Assembly (NCBI GenBank): GCA_946405145.1
Contig: CAMJGE010000009.1
Coordinates: 1-64,000, forward strand
Origin: an uncultured Prevotella sp.
GTDB taxonomy: Bacteria > Bacteroidota > Bacteroidia > Bacteroidales > Bacteroidaceae
Direction of reading: 5' to 3'
Length of the DNA: 64,000 nucleotides
Shown here: piece after piece, positions 10,714 to 19,198 of the stretch
Numbering within the stretch: the first letter of the stretch is position 1
How the letters are laid out: every line of letters starts with the position of its first letter
Notes under the pieces: model-generated
Told to the model about the DNA's origin: nothing
Databases searched by the model: none
What the model saw: only the letters and a program-made list of their open reading frames with translations
Made by a program: the position numbers and the translations under genes

Positions 10714-13062
10714 TCACATCGTGGTGGTCTCAGAGAAATAATGATCTCTCAGCGGTTTAACAACGGGTTCCCCTTTCAGGGTGACGGTCTGCTGCAGGCG
10801 GATATCTGTAGAAGAGGCACCGATCTTGACGATAAACAGTCCGGGAGCGATGTTCCACTGACGTTTGTCCTGATGACTGTAGAAGCCAAACTGCTCCGTA
10901 TAGAGCTTAGCCTTCACCGTCTTGGTCTCTCCTGGCTGGAGTGACACACGGGCAAAACCCTGCAGCTGGATAGGACGGATCTTTTGACTGGCGTCTTTTG
11001 GCGACAGATAGATCTGCACAATCTCGTCGGCAGCCATCTTCCCTGTGTTCTTCACCTCAAATGTCACATTGACACTCTCGGCAGCAGTTTCCACCTCCGT
11101 ATCTGCCTTCAGGTTCTGATACTCAAATGTGGTGTAGCTCAGACCATAGCCGAAAGGCCACTGCACGCGGGCGTCCTTCTCTAAAGCACGGTTATAGCAG
11201 ATAGGCTCGTAGATCTCCTCTTTCGGATAGCTGACAGAGAGCTTGGCAGAAGGAGAGATCTTACCATAGAGGATATCAGCCACAGCCTTACCACCCTCCT
11301 CACCGGGATACCAGGCCTGGATGACAGCAGCACACTGTTCGGCAATGCCGGAGATCACCTGCGCACGACCACCGAAGACAACGAGCACGACGGGCTTACC
11401 TGTTGCCAGCAGTTCCTTGACATACTGTTCCTGTTTGCCTGGCAGGCGTAGTCCCTGACGATCGCGGTTCTCGCCACAGAGCATCACGTTCTCACCTACT
11501 GCGGCGATGATCACGTCGCTCTGCTTTGCCATCGCAAGTGCCTCTGCCTTGTCAATCTTCTCACCGGCATCCACCTTACGGTGTAACAGCTCATATTCCC
11601 AGGCACGCTCGTCGCCCAGCTCAGAGAACTTGGTCTCGATTGCCTCGGTCCAGTCGCAGCCACGACTGTACATCAGGTTCACGCCCTTAGGCTTGTTGGC
11701 GGTCAAACCTTCAAACAGGGTTACTACCTCAGGATGCTCCAGGTCTTCCATGTTCTTTTTCCAGAAGTAGGTCATGGCAGGGAAGGAGTAGTCACCACAC
11801 ATCGCCCACATCGAATTGGCATTAGGACCAGTCAACAGCACCTTCAGACTGTCGGTTTTCAAAGGCAGGATTCCATTGTTCTCCAACAGCACCACTGACT
11901 GTGAGGCGATGTCATAGGCAGTCTTTCGCTCCTCTGGGGTGTCGAGCACAATCTGCTCATTGCTATAGAGGTAGGCGTCCTGGTCGAACAGACCGGCACG
12001 GAACTTATAGCGCAGCACGTCCTTCACAGCACGCTCCAGCGCTTCCGATCTTGCCAGGCCCTTTTTGAGGGCTTCTTCCAGATATTGGTAGTTGGCGCCT
12101 GTGGGGAAATCCACGTCGTTGCCGGCATTGATGGCGGCAGCAGCCTTCTCCATTGGGGTGTCCAGACCTGGCAGCTGGTCGATGGCGGTATAGTCGCTCA
12201 CCACCATACCATCGAAACCCAGATAACCGCGCAGGATGTCGGTCAGGATCAGACTGTTAGCTACACAGTTGTTTTTCTCACCATTGGCATCGGCCATCGC
12301 ATGGTAGCCGGGCATCAGGGCTTTACTGCCTGCCAGACGGATCATCGTCTCATGCGGCAGCAGTATCTCTTCCATCAGCTCCTTCTCTTGGGCATCGCCA
12401 CCACCGCCATAGCCGAGGTAGTGCTTGGAACAGGCACCAACACCTTTCTTCAGGTCGCCCTGCTGCAGTCCGTTCACGAAGGCTGTGCCCATCACTGCCG
12501 ACAGATAGCCGTCCTCGCCATACGACTCTTCTAGACGATTGAAGCTGGGGGTGCGACACACATCGACCATCGGTGACAGCGACAGCACACCGCCCATCTT
12601 GCGCATGGCGATACCTGTCTGTCTGGTCTTTAACTCAGCCAGTTCGGCATTAAACGAACAGGCCTGTCCGATCTGTTGCGGATAGATGGTGGCACCACGG
12701 GTGTTCACACCTGAGAGCACCTCTTCGTGGAAGAGTGCCGGGATGTTGCTGGGTGTGTGGTGGGTGAGCCATTCCTGTACGGCTGCCACACGGTCGCGTA
12801 GCACATTGGGATCGGTGGGCTTCTGCATGGCGAACTGTGAGAAATGACCGATGCCGTAAGGAATCAGCTCGCGACACTTGACGGTGTCCAAGTGCCCTTG
12901 TTCGTCGAACAGCTCGTCCATATACATGCTTCTCAACTGGGCGATGCGTCCTTTCGGCGACATCTGCTCATAAAGCTCGTCAACCTGTTGCTCCAGGTCC
13001 ACACTGGTATTACAGCCTGCCAACAGGACTGCGATACCGATCATCAACGTTTTCTTCATCAT
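10714..13062 (-). CDS. GH3 beta-glucosidase-like lipoprotein
   Basis: 782-residue glycoside hydrolase family 3 enzyme, probably an exo-acting beta-glucosidase or beta-xylosidase at the cell surface or in the periplasm. N-terminus MMKKTLMIGIAVLLAGC is a lipoprotein signal with lipobox LLAGC (Cys17). The (alpha/beta)8 domain holds CSKHYLGYGG and the nucleophile in MVVSDY (Asp290). The second alpha/beta domain spans about 390-610 (VVLLENNGILPL; NRDRQGLRLPG), and a fibronectin III-like domain ends the protein (about 655-745, VTFEVKNTGKMAADEIVQIYL). Substrate cannot be read from sequence. Convergent with tRNA-Val; divergent from the glutamate transporter. No SusC/SusD pair is nearby, so this is not a classic polysaccharide-utilisation locus. 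Confidence 0.93.
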   Translation of the reverse strand: MMKKTLMIGIAVLLAGCNTSVDLEQQVDELYEQMSPKGRIAQLRSMYMDELFDEQGHLDTVKCRELIPYGIGHFSQFAMQKPTDPNVLRDRVAAVQEWLTHHTPSNIPALFHEEVLSGVNTRGATIYPQQIGQACSFNAELAELKTRQTGIAMRKMGGVLSLSPMVDVCRTPSFNRLEESYGEDGYLSAVMGTAFVNGLQQGDLKKGVGACSKHYLGYGGGGDAQEKELMEEILLPHETMIRLAGSKALMPGYHAMADANGEKNNCVANSLILTDILRGYLGFDGMVVSDYTAIDQLPGLDTPMEKAAAAINAGNDVDFPTGANYQYLEEALKKGLARSEALERAVKDVLRYKFRAGLFDQDAYLYSNEQIVLDTPEERKTAYDIASQSVVLLENNGILPLKTDSLKVLLTGPNANSMWAMCGDYSFPAMTYFWKKNMEDLEHPEVVTLFEGLTANKPKGVNLMYSRGCDWTEAIETKFSELGDERAWEYELLHRKVDAGEKIDKAEALAMAKQSDVIIAAVGENVMLCGENRDRQGLRLPGKQEQYVKELLATGKPVVLVVFGGRAQVISGIAEQCAAVIQAWYPGEEGGKAVADILYGKISPSAKLSVSYPKEEIYEPICYNRALEKDARVQWPFGYGLSYTTFEYQNLKADTEVETAAESVNVTFEVKNTGKMAADEIVQIYLSPKDASQKIRPIQLQGFARVSLQPGETKTVKAKLYTEQFGFYSHQDKRQWNIAPGLFIVKIGASSTDIRLQQTVTLKGEPVVKPLRDHYFSETTTM

Positions 13063-13179
13063 TTATGTTTTGTATATATGTTTGCAAAAATAAGTAATAA
13101 TCTCAAAAGATTCTGATTTTGTTAACGTTATTTATGGAAATAGTGAAATCCTAAAAAACTATAAGATATTGGCAGATGT

Positions 13180-13210
13180 TTGTCATCTATCGCAAATTTT
13201 TGTACCTTTG
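13180..13210 (+). promoter_or_regulatory. Promoter of the gltS-type gene
   Basis: TTG at 13180-13182, 20 bases, TACCTTTG at 13203-13210. Transcription would start near 13217, which argues for the ATG at 13257 rather than the in-frame ATG at 13176 that lies upstream of the promoter. Confidence 0.75.
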
Positions 13211-13256
13211 TGATAATATAACTAGTCTAAATATTACTGTTAACAAAGAAACGCGT

Positions 13257-14525
13257 ATGGTTAGTGTTGGTCTGGATATGATACAAACAGCTGGCATCGG
13301 TGCTTTAGCCCTCATTGTAGGTATGGCTTTAACGCGAAATGTCGGATTCCTCCAAAAATTCTGCGTACCGTCGCCCGTGAGTGGTGGTATTATCTTCTCA
13401 CTGATGACTCTGGCTCTGTATGGCTGGTTCGATATAGAAGTATCGTTTGATGGCACACTGAAGGATGTGTTTATGCTGGCATTCTTTACCAGTGTTGGTT
13501 TTCAGAGTGATCTGAAAGTGCTCAAGAGAGGCGGTAAGTTGCTGCTCTTCATGCTTGCCTTGCTGGTTGTCATTATTACGCTGCAGAACTTAATGCCAAT
13601 GGGAATTACCCGGCTCATGGGTGCTAATCCTTTGATCGGTATGGCTTCTGGCAGTATCTCCATGACAGGCGGACATGGTACGGCAGGCGGATTTGCGAGA
13701 GTTCTTGAGGGTATGGGACTGCAAGGTGCAGGAACCATCGGCATGGCGGCTGCTACCTTTGGCTTGATAGCCGGTTCTATGATAGGTGGACCATTGGCTG
13801 AGCGGATTATCCGTACGAAGCTGACGAATGAGCAGATGCAGCCCCAGGATGATGAGATCGACCCTGCCATGGCTGGTATCGAGAGTGATGAGGCCTCTCC
13901 GGAAGGTCGTAAAAAGCGTATCAGTACCAATGAGCAGGAGTTTCAGCGGTATACAGGCGCTTTCTACTGGATATTCCTGATTATGGGCGCTGGCACGTTA
14001 TTAAGCTGGTTGTTGGCAAAGACAGGTGTCACGTTTCCCACCTATTTCGGTGCCTTGATATTAGCCGCCATCGTTCGTAACATATTGGGACTTATCAGAT
14101 ACAAGGAGGAAGGCAAATGGGAGAAAGCCGATAAACTGCTGGATATGGAGCGTATCATCAGTGTGGGTAATATCTGCCTGTCATTCTTCCTTGGTATGGC
14201 TATGATATCCCTTAGACTGTGGGAGCTTCAGGACCTGGCCCTTCCGCTGGTCATCATTCTGGTATGTCAGGTCGTTATGATGGCCTTATTCGCTTATTTT
14301 GTAGCCTTCCCTGTTTTGGGGCGCAATTATGATGCTGCTGTCCTGTGTGCAGGCATCTGTGGCTTTGGTCTTGGTGCCACGCCCAATGCCATGGCCAACA
14401 TGAGTGCTGTGTGTTATAAATACCGCTATACTGTGAAACCCTTTCTCATCGTTCCCATCATCGGTGCGATGTTCGCTGATTTCATCAACACAGGCATCAT
14501 CACCCTCTTCCTTAATCTGCTGTAA
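13257..14525 (+). CDS. gltS: Sodium/glutamate symporter, GltS type
   Basis: 422-residue integral inner-membrane protein of the glutamate:Na+ symporter (ESS/GltS) family, importing glutamate with sodium. About ten hydrophobic segments form two inverted halves. Each half has a glycine-rich re-entrant stretch: GSISMTGGHGTAGGFA in the first and CGFGLGATPNAMANM in the second, both hallmarks of the family. A charged cytoplasmic loop around residues 195-230 separates the halves. Start chosen by the promoter at 13180-13210; MIQTAGIG seven codons further is an alternative. Originally this gene faced dnaK, whose 3' end and terminator still lie just downstream. Confidence 0.92.
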   Translation: MVSVGLDMIQTAGIGALALIVGMALTRNVGFLQKFCVPSPVSGGIIFSLMTLALYGWFDIEVSFDGTLKDVFMLAFFTSVGFQSDLKVLKRGGKLLLFMLALLVVIITLQNLMPMGITRLMGANPLIGMASGSISMTGGHGTAGGFARVLEGMGLQGAGTIGMAAATFGLIAGSMIGGPLAERIIRTKLTNEQMQPQDDEIDPAMAGIESDEASPEGRKKRISTNEQEFQRYTGAFYWIFLIMGAGTLLSWLLAKTGVTFPTYFGALILAAIVRNILGLIRYKEEGKWEKADKLLDMERIISVGNICLSFFLGMAMISLRLWELQDLALPLVIILVCQVVMMALFAYFVAFPVLGRNYDAAVLCAGICGFGLGATPNAMANMSAVCYKYRYTVKPFLIVPIIGAMFADFINTGIITLFLNLL

Positions 14526-14531
14526 CTAAAA

Positions 14532-14565
14532 AACGTGCAGCCCGAATGAGCTGCACGTTCTAAAT
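14532..14565. terminator. Bidirectional terminator, originally shared by gltS and dnaK
   Basis: AACGTGCAG at 14532-14540 pairs with CTGCACGTT at 14551-14559 over a 10-base loop, with an A-run on the left (T-run on the - strand). On the - strand it follows 23 bases after the displaced FEEVK-stop codons of dnaK, so it was the natural dnaK terminator before the island inserted. Confidence 0.8.
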
Positions 14566-14581
14566 ATATAGGCTTCAATCT

Positions 14582-14599
14582 TTACTTCACCTCCTCGAA
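14582..14599 (-). repeat. Left junction with displaced dnaK 3' end
   Basis: On the - strand this reads F-E-E-V-K-stop, preceded by an in-frame TAA and unrelated sequence, followed by the terminator at 14532-14565. It is the original end of dnaK left behind by integration. The crossover most likely lies in the 8-base core 14589-14596. Confidence 0.8.
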
Positions 14600-14605
14600 T
14601 TAGAC

Positions 14606-14781
14606 ATTCATTGATTTACAACTACTTGCGTGAGCTTGGTGTCAAAATGTTGCAAAATGCTTATAAGCATCCGTGTAGCAAACATCTAACAACCAACGGC
14701 AAAGGTATACATTTTTTTCAAAATAGAGATAAGAAAACCAATATAAATGCATCGGAATAGTCAATAAGTCTTAAAAAAGCG
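14606..14781. other. Left end of the island, non-coding
   Basis: No supported gene. It contains the palindrome ATGCTTATAAGCAT (14658-14671) and a lone -10-like TACCTTTG on the - strand (14707 to 14700) without a -33 partner at the right distance. Recombinase arm sites would be expected here but cannot be proved. Confidence 0.5.
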
Positions 14782-14861
14782 TCTAATTTCGGACAAAAAT
14801 GCAAAAATTCCATGCTTTTTCTTGTTTGTTCCGAAAAAAATATCTAATTTCGGACAGAAAT
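14782..14861 (+). promoter_or_regulatory. Repeated operator-like sites before the AbiE operon
   Basis: Two near-identical 19-base direct repeats, TCTAATTTCGGACAAAAAT at 14782-14800 and the same with AGAAAT at the end at 14843-14861, lie 61 bases apart. An inverted half (TCCGAAA, 14830-14836) faces the second copy. The second copy overlaps a -10-like TAATTTCG (14845-14852) that has TTG 20 bases upstream (14822-14824). AbiEi antitoxins in other systems repress their own operon through repeated sites, so these are likely AbiEi operators. Confidence 0.55.
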
Positions 14862-14882
14862 TTAAGGATTAATTATAATTGT

Positions 14883-15479
14883 ATGCCCCAGATACTATCA
14901 AAGGAGATACGGAATCGCATCGTTTCAGGTGGTGAAAATAAGATGTACACCATTAGCGATTTTGCCGACTTGAACAACGACTCGTTGGTTACGAGAGTGT
15001 TGTCAAGGCTGGAAGAGGAAGGTATGCTTGTGCGATTGACCCAAGGACTATATCTCTACCCCAAGCAAACTCGGTTTGGCATTGTTAAGCCTACCCCATA
15101 TGAAATTGCTCAGGCTGTAGCAGGAAAAGACCATGCAAAGGTGATTCCTTCAGGAGCAATGGCGCTGAATGAATTGGGCTTATCTACTCAGATTCCTACC
15201 AACGCAGTGTTCATCACCAATGGAACACCACGCACAATTAAGGTTGGAAATCAAACCATCACTCTGAAGCGAGCCGTACCAAAGATGTTCTCATTTCAAA
15301 GTACCTTGTTCCCTTTGGCCATAACTGCCATGAGGGATCTTGGGGCTGCGAATGTAGATGATGCTATGGCAACTCAAATTATTGAGATATTATCAAAAGA
15401 TGATCAGGAGGCCATCAAAGCCGACTTCCTTAAAGCACCAGCATGGATTAGGAAGAGACTGGCTCCTCTGTATTCATAA
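14883..15479 (+). CDS. AbiEi-like antitoxin (DUF6088 family)
   Basis: 198-residue protein with an N-terminal winged helix (about 18-60: YTISDFADLNNDSLVTRVLSRLEEEGMLVRLTQGLYLYP) and the AbiEi-type C-terminal domain. It is the antitoxin and autorepressor of the type IV toxin-antitoxin system AbiE, which can cause abortive infection. The start at 14883 is chosen because the in-frame ATG at 14799 would lie upstream of and across the probable operator and promoter. The toxin gene follows after 19 bases, and a WYL regulator after that, so the three form one transcript. It is the first gene of the dnaK-integrated island. Confidence 0.88.
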   Translation: MPQILSKEIRNRIVSGGENKMYTISDFADLNNDSLVTRVLSRLEEEGMLVRLTQGLYLYPKQTRFGIVKPTPYEIAQAVAGKDHAKVIPSGAMALNELGLSTQIPTNAVFITNGTPRTIKVGNQTITLKRAVPKMFSFQSTLFPLAITAMRDLGAANVDDAMATQIIEILSKDDQEAIKADFLKAPAWIRKRLAPLYS

Positions 15480-15498
15480 TTATAATAAGGTATAAGGA

Positions 15499-16512
15499 AT
15501 GAATCGACAGCAGTTATGGACAGACCTTGACATCAGTGAACGTCAGGTGATACTTGAAAACGTCAGGGAGAAACGGAAACTTGACGTTATTGCTGTAGAA
15601 AAGGACTTCTGGGTCAGCATGGTCCTGAAAGCTCTATTCTCATTGCGTGTAGGTAAAAACATTGTCTTTAAAGGTGGAACTAGTCTGAGTAAAGGCTGGA
15701 ACCTCATTGACAGATTCAGTGAAGATATTGATTTGGCTATCGATCGCGAGTTTTTCGGCTTTGCTAAAGAATTAGGCAAGAACCAACGCGACAAGTTACG
15801 TAAGACCTCGAAGAAGTATATCGAGGAAACACTTGCTCCAACTCTTGCAAATCAACTTGGAGAATTAGAGCTGGCTGACCAAATCAATGTTGTAGTTCCT
15901 CCTGTCAAGGAGTCAGATAAAGACCCGGTAGAACTCTTTATAGAATACAAATCCGTGCTTCCCTCCATCAATCCATATATCAATAAACGGGTGAAGTTGG
16001 AGATAAGTTGTCGTTCCATGCGAGAGCCTTTTAAAGAGATTCCTATGCGTTCAATGATTGCAGAGGAATATGGTGACGAGCCTTTCGCTGAAGCCCCATT
16101 CCTTGTCCCAACAGTATTGCCAGGACGGACATTCTTGGAAAAGGTGTTCCTTTTGCACGAAGAGTTCAATCGCCCCAATGGTTGCACGCACTTAGAACGT
16201 CTGACTAGGCATCTCTATGATATTGAGAAGATGATGGATAAACCTTTTGCAAAAGAGGTGATGAACGATAGCCAACTCTACAATGACATCGTGGAGCATC
16301 GGAGTAAATTTGCTGCATGGAGTGGACTTGACTATCATAGTCATCAACCCTCAACGATTTCATTTGTTCCACCATCAGAGGTTGAAGATAGTTTACGACG
16401 TGACTATACCAGTATGCAACATAACTTTATATATGGTGACTCACTACCCTACGACGAGCTGATAGATCGCATAAAAGAACTACAGCAGCGATTCAGAGAA
16501 ATAAAGTTTTGA
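15499..16512 (+). CDS. AbiEii-type nucleotidyltransferase toxin
   Basis: 337-residue DUF1814/AbiEii toxin. The nucleotidyltransferase motif is complete: FKGGTSLSKGW (residues about 57-67) followed by FSEDIDLAID (74-83), the two aspartates that bind metal. Relatives add nucleotides to tRNA or otherwise block growth when not silenced by AbiEi. In the middle, KLEISCRSM supplies the third acidic position expected in the fold. It lies between its antitoxin and the WYL regulator with gaps of 19 and 17 bases. No truncation; toxin is expected to be functional. The target in this organism is not known. Confidence 0.88.
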   Translation: MNRQQLWTDLDISERQVILENVREKRKLDVIAVEKDFWVSMVLKALFSLRVGKNIVFKGGTSLSKGWNLIDRFSEDIDLAIDREFFGFAKELGKNQRDKLRKTSKKYIEETLAPTLANQLGELELADQINVVVPPVKESDKDPVELFIEYKSVLPSINPYINKRVKLEISCRSMREPFKEIPMRSMIAEEYGDEPFAEAPFLVPTVLPGRTFLEKVFLLHEEFNRPNGCTHLERLTRHLYDIEKMMDKPFAKEVMNDSQLYNDIVEHRSKFAAWSGLDYHSHQPSTISFVPPSEVEDSLRRDYTSMQHNFIYGDSLPYDELIDRIKELQQRFREIKF

Positions 16513-16529
16513 GACTAAGACATTAGGAT

Positions 16530-17561
16530 ATGCCAACAAACAAGAATGCTCAATTACGCTATCAGGTCCTAGATCGATGTTTTAGCGATTTCACCCATAA
16601 ATATTCTATTGACGATTTGATAGATAAAGTCAATGATGTGCTTTATGACCTGAATGGCACAGAAGTTAGCATGAGACAGATTCGGGAAGATATAAAATAT
16701 ATGCGAGACCGAGTTACATATAATGCACCGATAAAAGCATATCCTTGGGATGGAAAGAAATGCTATTATCGGTATGAAGATAGAGATTTCTCCATTTTCA
16801 ACAATGACCTGTCTGTTGAAGAAGTAAATAAACTCCGTTCAACTTTAGACATGCTTAACAATTATCGTGGCATTCCTGGTAATTCATGGCTTGAAGAGGT
16901 TATTTCTAATCTTGAGTACCGTTTTGGAATTAAGTCTAACAAGGACAATGTTATTGCATTTGAACAGAACGAACAATTAAAAGGACTGGAGTATCTTTCA
17001 GAGGTAATAGATGCTGCCGTCAATCATACACCTCTTATTATATATTATAGGACGTATAAGGGTAAGGAATTCACATCAACCATCCACCCCTACCATGTCA
17101 AACAATACAATAACCGTTGGTTCCTTTTTGGCTATGAGGAAGAATCTGGAAAGATTGCGAATAAAGCACTTGACCGTATTCAACGTGTATCGTTAGCAAA
17201 TGTTCCGTTCAAGCCCAATACCTCTATAGACTTTGGTCATTTCTTTGACGAAGTGGTGGGTGTATCTATACCAAATGATGATGTTGAGAAGGCTACTATT
17301 ATTCTCCGCTTTACTGAAGCACGATTCCCTTATGTCACATCCAAACCGATTCACAAATCACAAACTATCCTCAGTGAAGATGACTGTACGATATCATTAG
17401 AAGTCAAACCCACTCGTGAGTTAGAACAGCAGATATTGTCCTTCGGCTCTGATGTAGAAGTCCTTTCTCCAAAGTCTTATAGAGCACAGATTGGAAGTAA
17501 AATTGCAGATAATTATAAAAAATATTTTCCTATGCAGGAAGATTGCACAGGAAATTCGTAA
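16530..17561 (+). CDS. WYL-domain transcription regulator (CapW/BrxR-like)
   Basis: 343-residue regulator with an N-terminal winged helix (about 1-75, with SMRQIREDIKYMRDRV as recognition region), a WYL domain (about 150-225: PLIIYYRTYKGKEFTSTIHPYHVKQYNNRWFLFGYEE) and a C-terminal WCX-like dimerisation region. Proteins of this build (CapW, BrxR) repress CBASS, BREX and other defence genes by binding inverted repeats and are thought to be released by an infection ligand. Here it is the third gene of the AbiE operon, and three defence promoters downstream carry a common inverted repeat, the first of which overlaps its own stop codon. So it is the best candidate for controlling the whole island; direct binding is inference. 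Confidence 0.88.
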   Translation: MPTNKNAQLRYQVLDRCFSDFTHKYSIDDLIDKVNDVLYDLNGTEVSMRQIREDIKYMRDRVTYNAPIKAYPWDGKKCYYRYEDRDFSIFNNDLSVEEVNKLRSTLDMLNNYRGIPGNSWLEEVISNLEYRFGIKSNKDNVIAFEQNEQLKGLEYLSEVIDAAVNHTPLIIYYRTYKGKEFTSTIHPYHVKQYNNRWFLFGYEEESGKIANKALDRIQRVSLANVPFKPNTSIDFGHFFDEVVGVSIPNDDVEKATIILRFTEARFPYVTSKPIHKSQTILSEDDCTISLEVKPTRELEQQILSFGSDVEVLSPKSYRAQIGSKIADNYKKYFPMQEDCTGNS

Positions 17562-17566
17562 TTTTG
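17529..17566 (+). promoter_or_regulatory. Defence operator-promoter 1 (ATPase pair)
   Basis: CCTATGCA at 17529-17536, 7 bases, TGCACAGG at 17544-17551 (inverted repeat, 7 of 8 pairs), then TAATTTTG at 17559-17566 exactly 8 bases after TGCACAG. No -33 TTG at 19-20 bases: the operator occupies that place. The -10 box overlaps the stop codon of the WYL gene. Confidence 0.75.
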
Positions 17567-17605
17567 CAGCGTCAAACAAATCGTGAAACTAAATACAAAC
17601 AAGAT

Positions 17606-19198
17606 ATGAAACAAATTGGATTCAAAAACTTCCGAAAATTCGAAAACTTCCCTACGATAGAGTTAGGGGATATCACAATTCTCGTTGGTGGAAACAATGC
17701 AGGTAAATCAACTGTAGTAAAGGCGATCTTGCTCATTACGGAGTTTCTTAAAACTACGGCTTTTGTCAATGAAGACGATGATTCTGCCATTTTGAACAAT
17801 CGTTTTTATTTTGACAAGAACTACTATGCCCATATTGGAACGGTATCTCGTGCCATCTGTAATACTGCAAAAGATAAAGAACTGAAGTTTTATACTAATT
17901 TTGGTGATTGTAGTATTTCAATAACATTGTATCAAGACGATGACAGCGCAAATGCGACAAACGCTTTTATAAGAGAGGTGGAATTAAAAGACCTAAATCG
18001 TGGTATTGATTACTATTTGGATTTTACCAAAGACCTGCTAAGAGCTAAATTTCAACCAAGATCGTTAGAAGAGCAACCTAACGAAGAGAGAACTAAGGCA
18101 GAAAAAGAGTTGAAAGAATTGCGCTCTCAAAAGCGCAAGGAAAAGGATCTTTCTAAAAAGGCAGAATTATCAGATCGAATTAGGGATTTAAACTCGTATT
18201 TACGCTATGTCAAAAAACAAAATAAGGCGATTTCAGAACCTCGTGTAATAGAAACCACCATCACAGGATACCGGGGAATGGTTGGAGGTCCATTGTTGGA
18301 AATGTGTTTATATAGATTAATTGGATTGGAGCAATATTTCGATACTAATGGTGAACCTAAGCCAAATAGAAAGGAGTCTAAGAAAAACTTCAATTTGACC
18401 AAAGAAGATATCGCTTTTTTGGTTCAATATGGTAATCCATTATTTCACTCAATCAGCATGTTTGATGGTTTTGACTTTCATATGCGTAGGTATGAGTACA
18501 TCTATGCACATTCCGCAAACCAGATGATTATCTACAATTCAAAAGATTCAAATGACTATCTCGTCAAAACTATTCATGAATTTGCGAACATGAGAATTAA
18601 GCCTGGTGAATTAGCAAATCGTTTTGTTAAGGAATGGATGCAGAAATTTGAGATCGGAACGGATTACAGACTGAAATCTGTTGGTGGTGAGGCTCATACT
18701 CTTGAAATTAAAGATAACAGTAATAATTATGTCTATCTCGCAGATAAGGGTATGGGGTCTATACAACTAATGATTTTATTACTTAGATTAGCAACATTTA
18801 TAGGTAAAAGACACGAAGTGTCGCGTAGGAATAACATCACCATTATGGTTGAAGAACCTGAACAGAATTTGCATCCGAAACTGCAAAGTGAATTAATGGA
18901 TCTATTCGTATATTTGAATAAGGAATATGGTTTCAGGTTTATTATTGAGACACATTCTGAATACATGGTTAGGAAATCTCAGGTTATAGTTGGAGACTAC
19001 AATTTGAAGACCGAAGAAGACTTGGAAAAGAATAATCCATTCATGGTATATTATTTCCCTGAAAAAGGCGAACCATACAAAATGAAATATACGACATCAG
19101 GATTGTTTGAAAATGATTTTGATACGGGTTTCTTTGATGAGGCTACAAGGCACCAATTGAAACTTTTACAAAACAAGAGGAGAAATACTAATGTTTAA
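17606..19198 (+). CDS. AAA ATPase of the OLD/RecF-like type in a two-gene defence candidate
   Basis: 530-residue ABC/SMC-related ATPase. Start at 17606 (MKQIGFKNFRKFENFPTIEL) lies 40 bases after the promoter; an in-frame ATG at 17543 is inside the operator and rejected. Walker A GGNNAGKST is at residues 28-36; a charged coiled coil (about 160-210, KELRSQKRKEKDLSKKAELS) follows; the signature/Walker B region is IMVEEPEQNLHPKLQSEL near 410; the switch is FIIETHSEYMV near 445. The tail resembles DUF3696-type ATPases. Such ATPases are the sensor half of many defence pairs (AbiL, PARIS, Septu, retron effectors). It overlaps the next gene by 8 bases, so the two proteins are probably made in step. 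Function by context only. Confidence 0.82.
   Translation: MKQIGFKNFRKFENFPTIELGDITILVGGNNAGKSTVVKAILLITEFLKTTAFVNEDDDSAILNNRFYFDKNYYAHIGTVSRAICNTAKDKELKFYTNFGDCSISITLYQDDDSANATNAFIREVELKDLNRGIDYYLDFTKDLLRAKFQPRSLEEQPNEERTKAEKELKELRSQKRKEKDLSKKAELSDRIRDLNSYLRYVKKQNKAISEPRVIETTITGYRGMVGGPLLEMCLYRLIGLEQYFDTNGEPKPNRKESKKNFNLTKEDIAFLVQYGNPLFHSISMFDGFDFHMRRYEYIYAHSANQMIIYNSKDSNDYLVKTIHEFANMRIKPGELANRFVKEWMQKFEIGTDYRLKSVGGEAHTLEIKDNSNNYVYLADKGMGSIQLMILLLRLATFIGKRHEVSRRNNITIMVEEPEQNLHPKLQSELMDLFVYLNKEYGFRFIIETHSEYMVRKSQVIVGDYNLKTEEDLEKNNPFMVYYFPEKGEPYKMKYTTSGLFENDFDTGFFDEATRHQLKLLQNKRRNTNV

Noticed and set aside
14700..14707. A - strand -10 box at the left end of the island that could make a small RNA
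   Set aside because: TACCTTTG is present but no TTG lies 18-21 bases upstream and nothing else supports a transcript.
16530..17561. WYL gene as a CRISPR-associated or carbon-metabolism regulator
   Set aside because: No such genes are adjacent; all neighbours are defence genes and three of their promoters share an inverted repeat.
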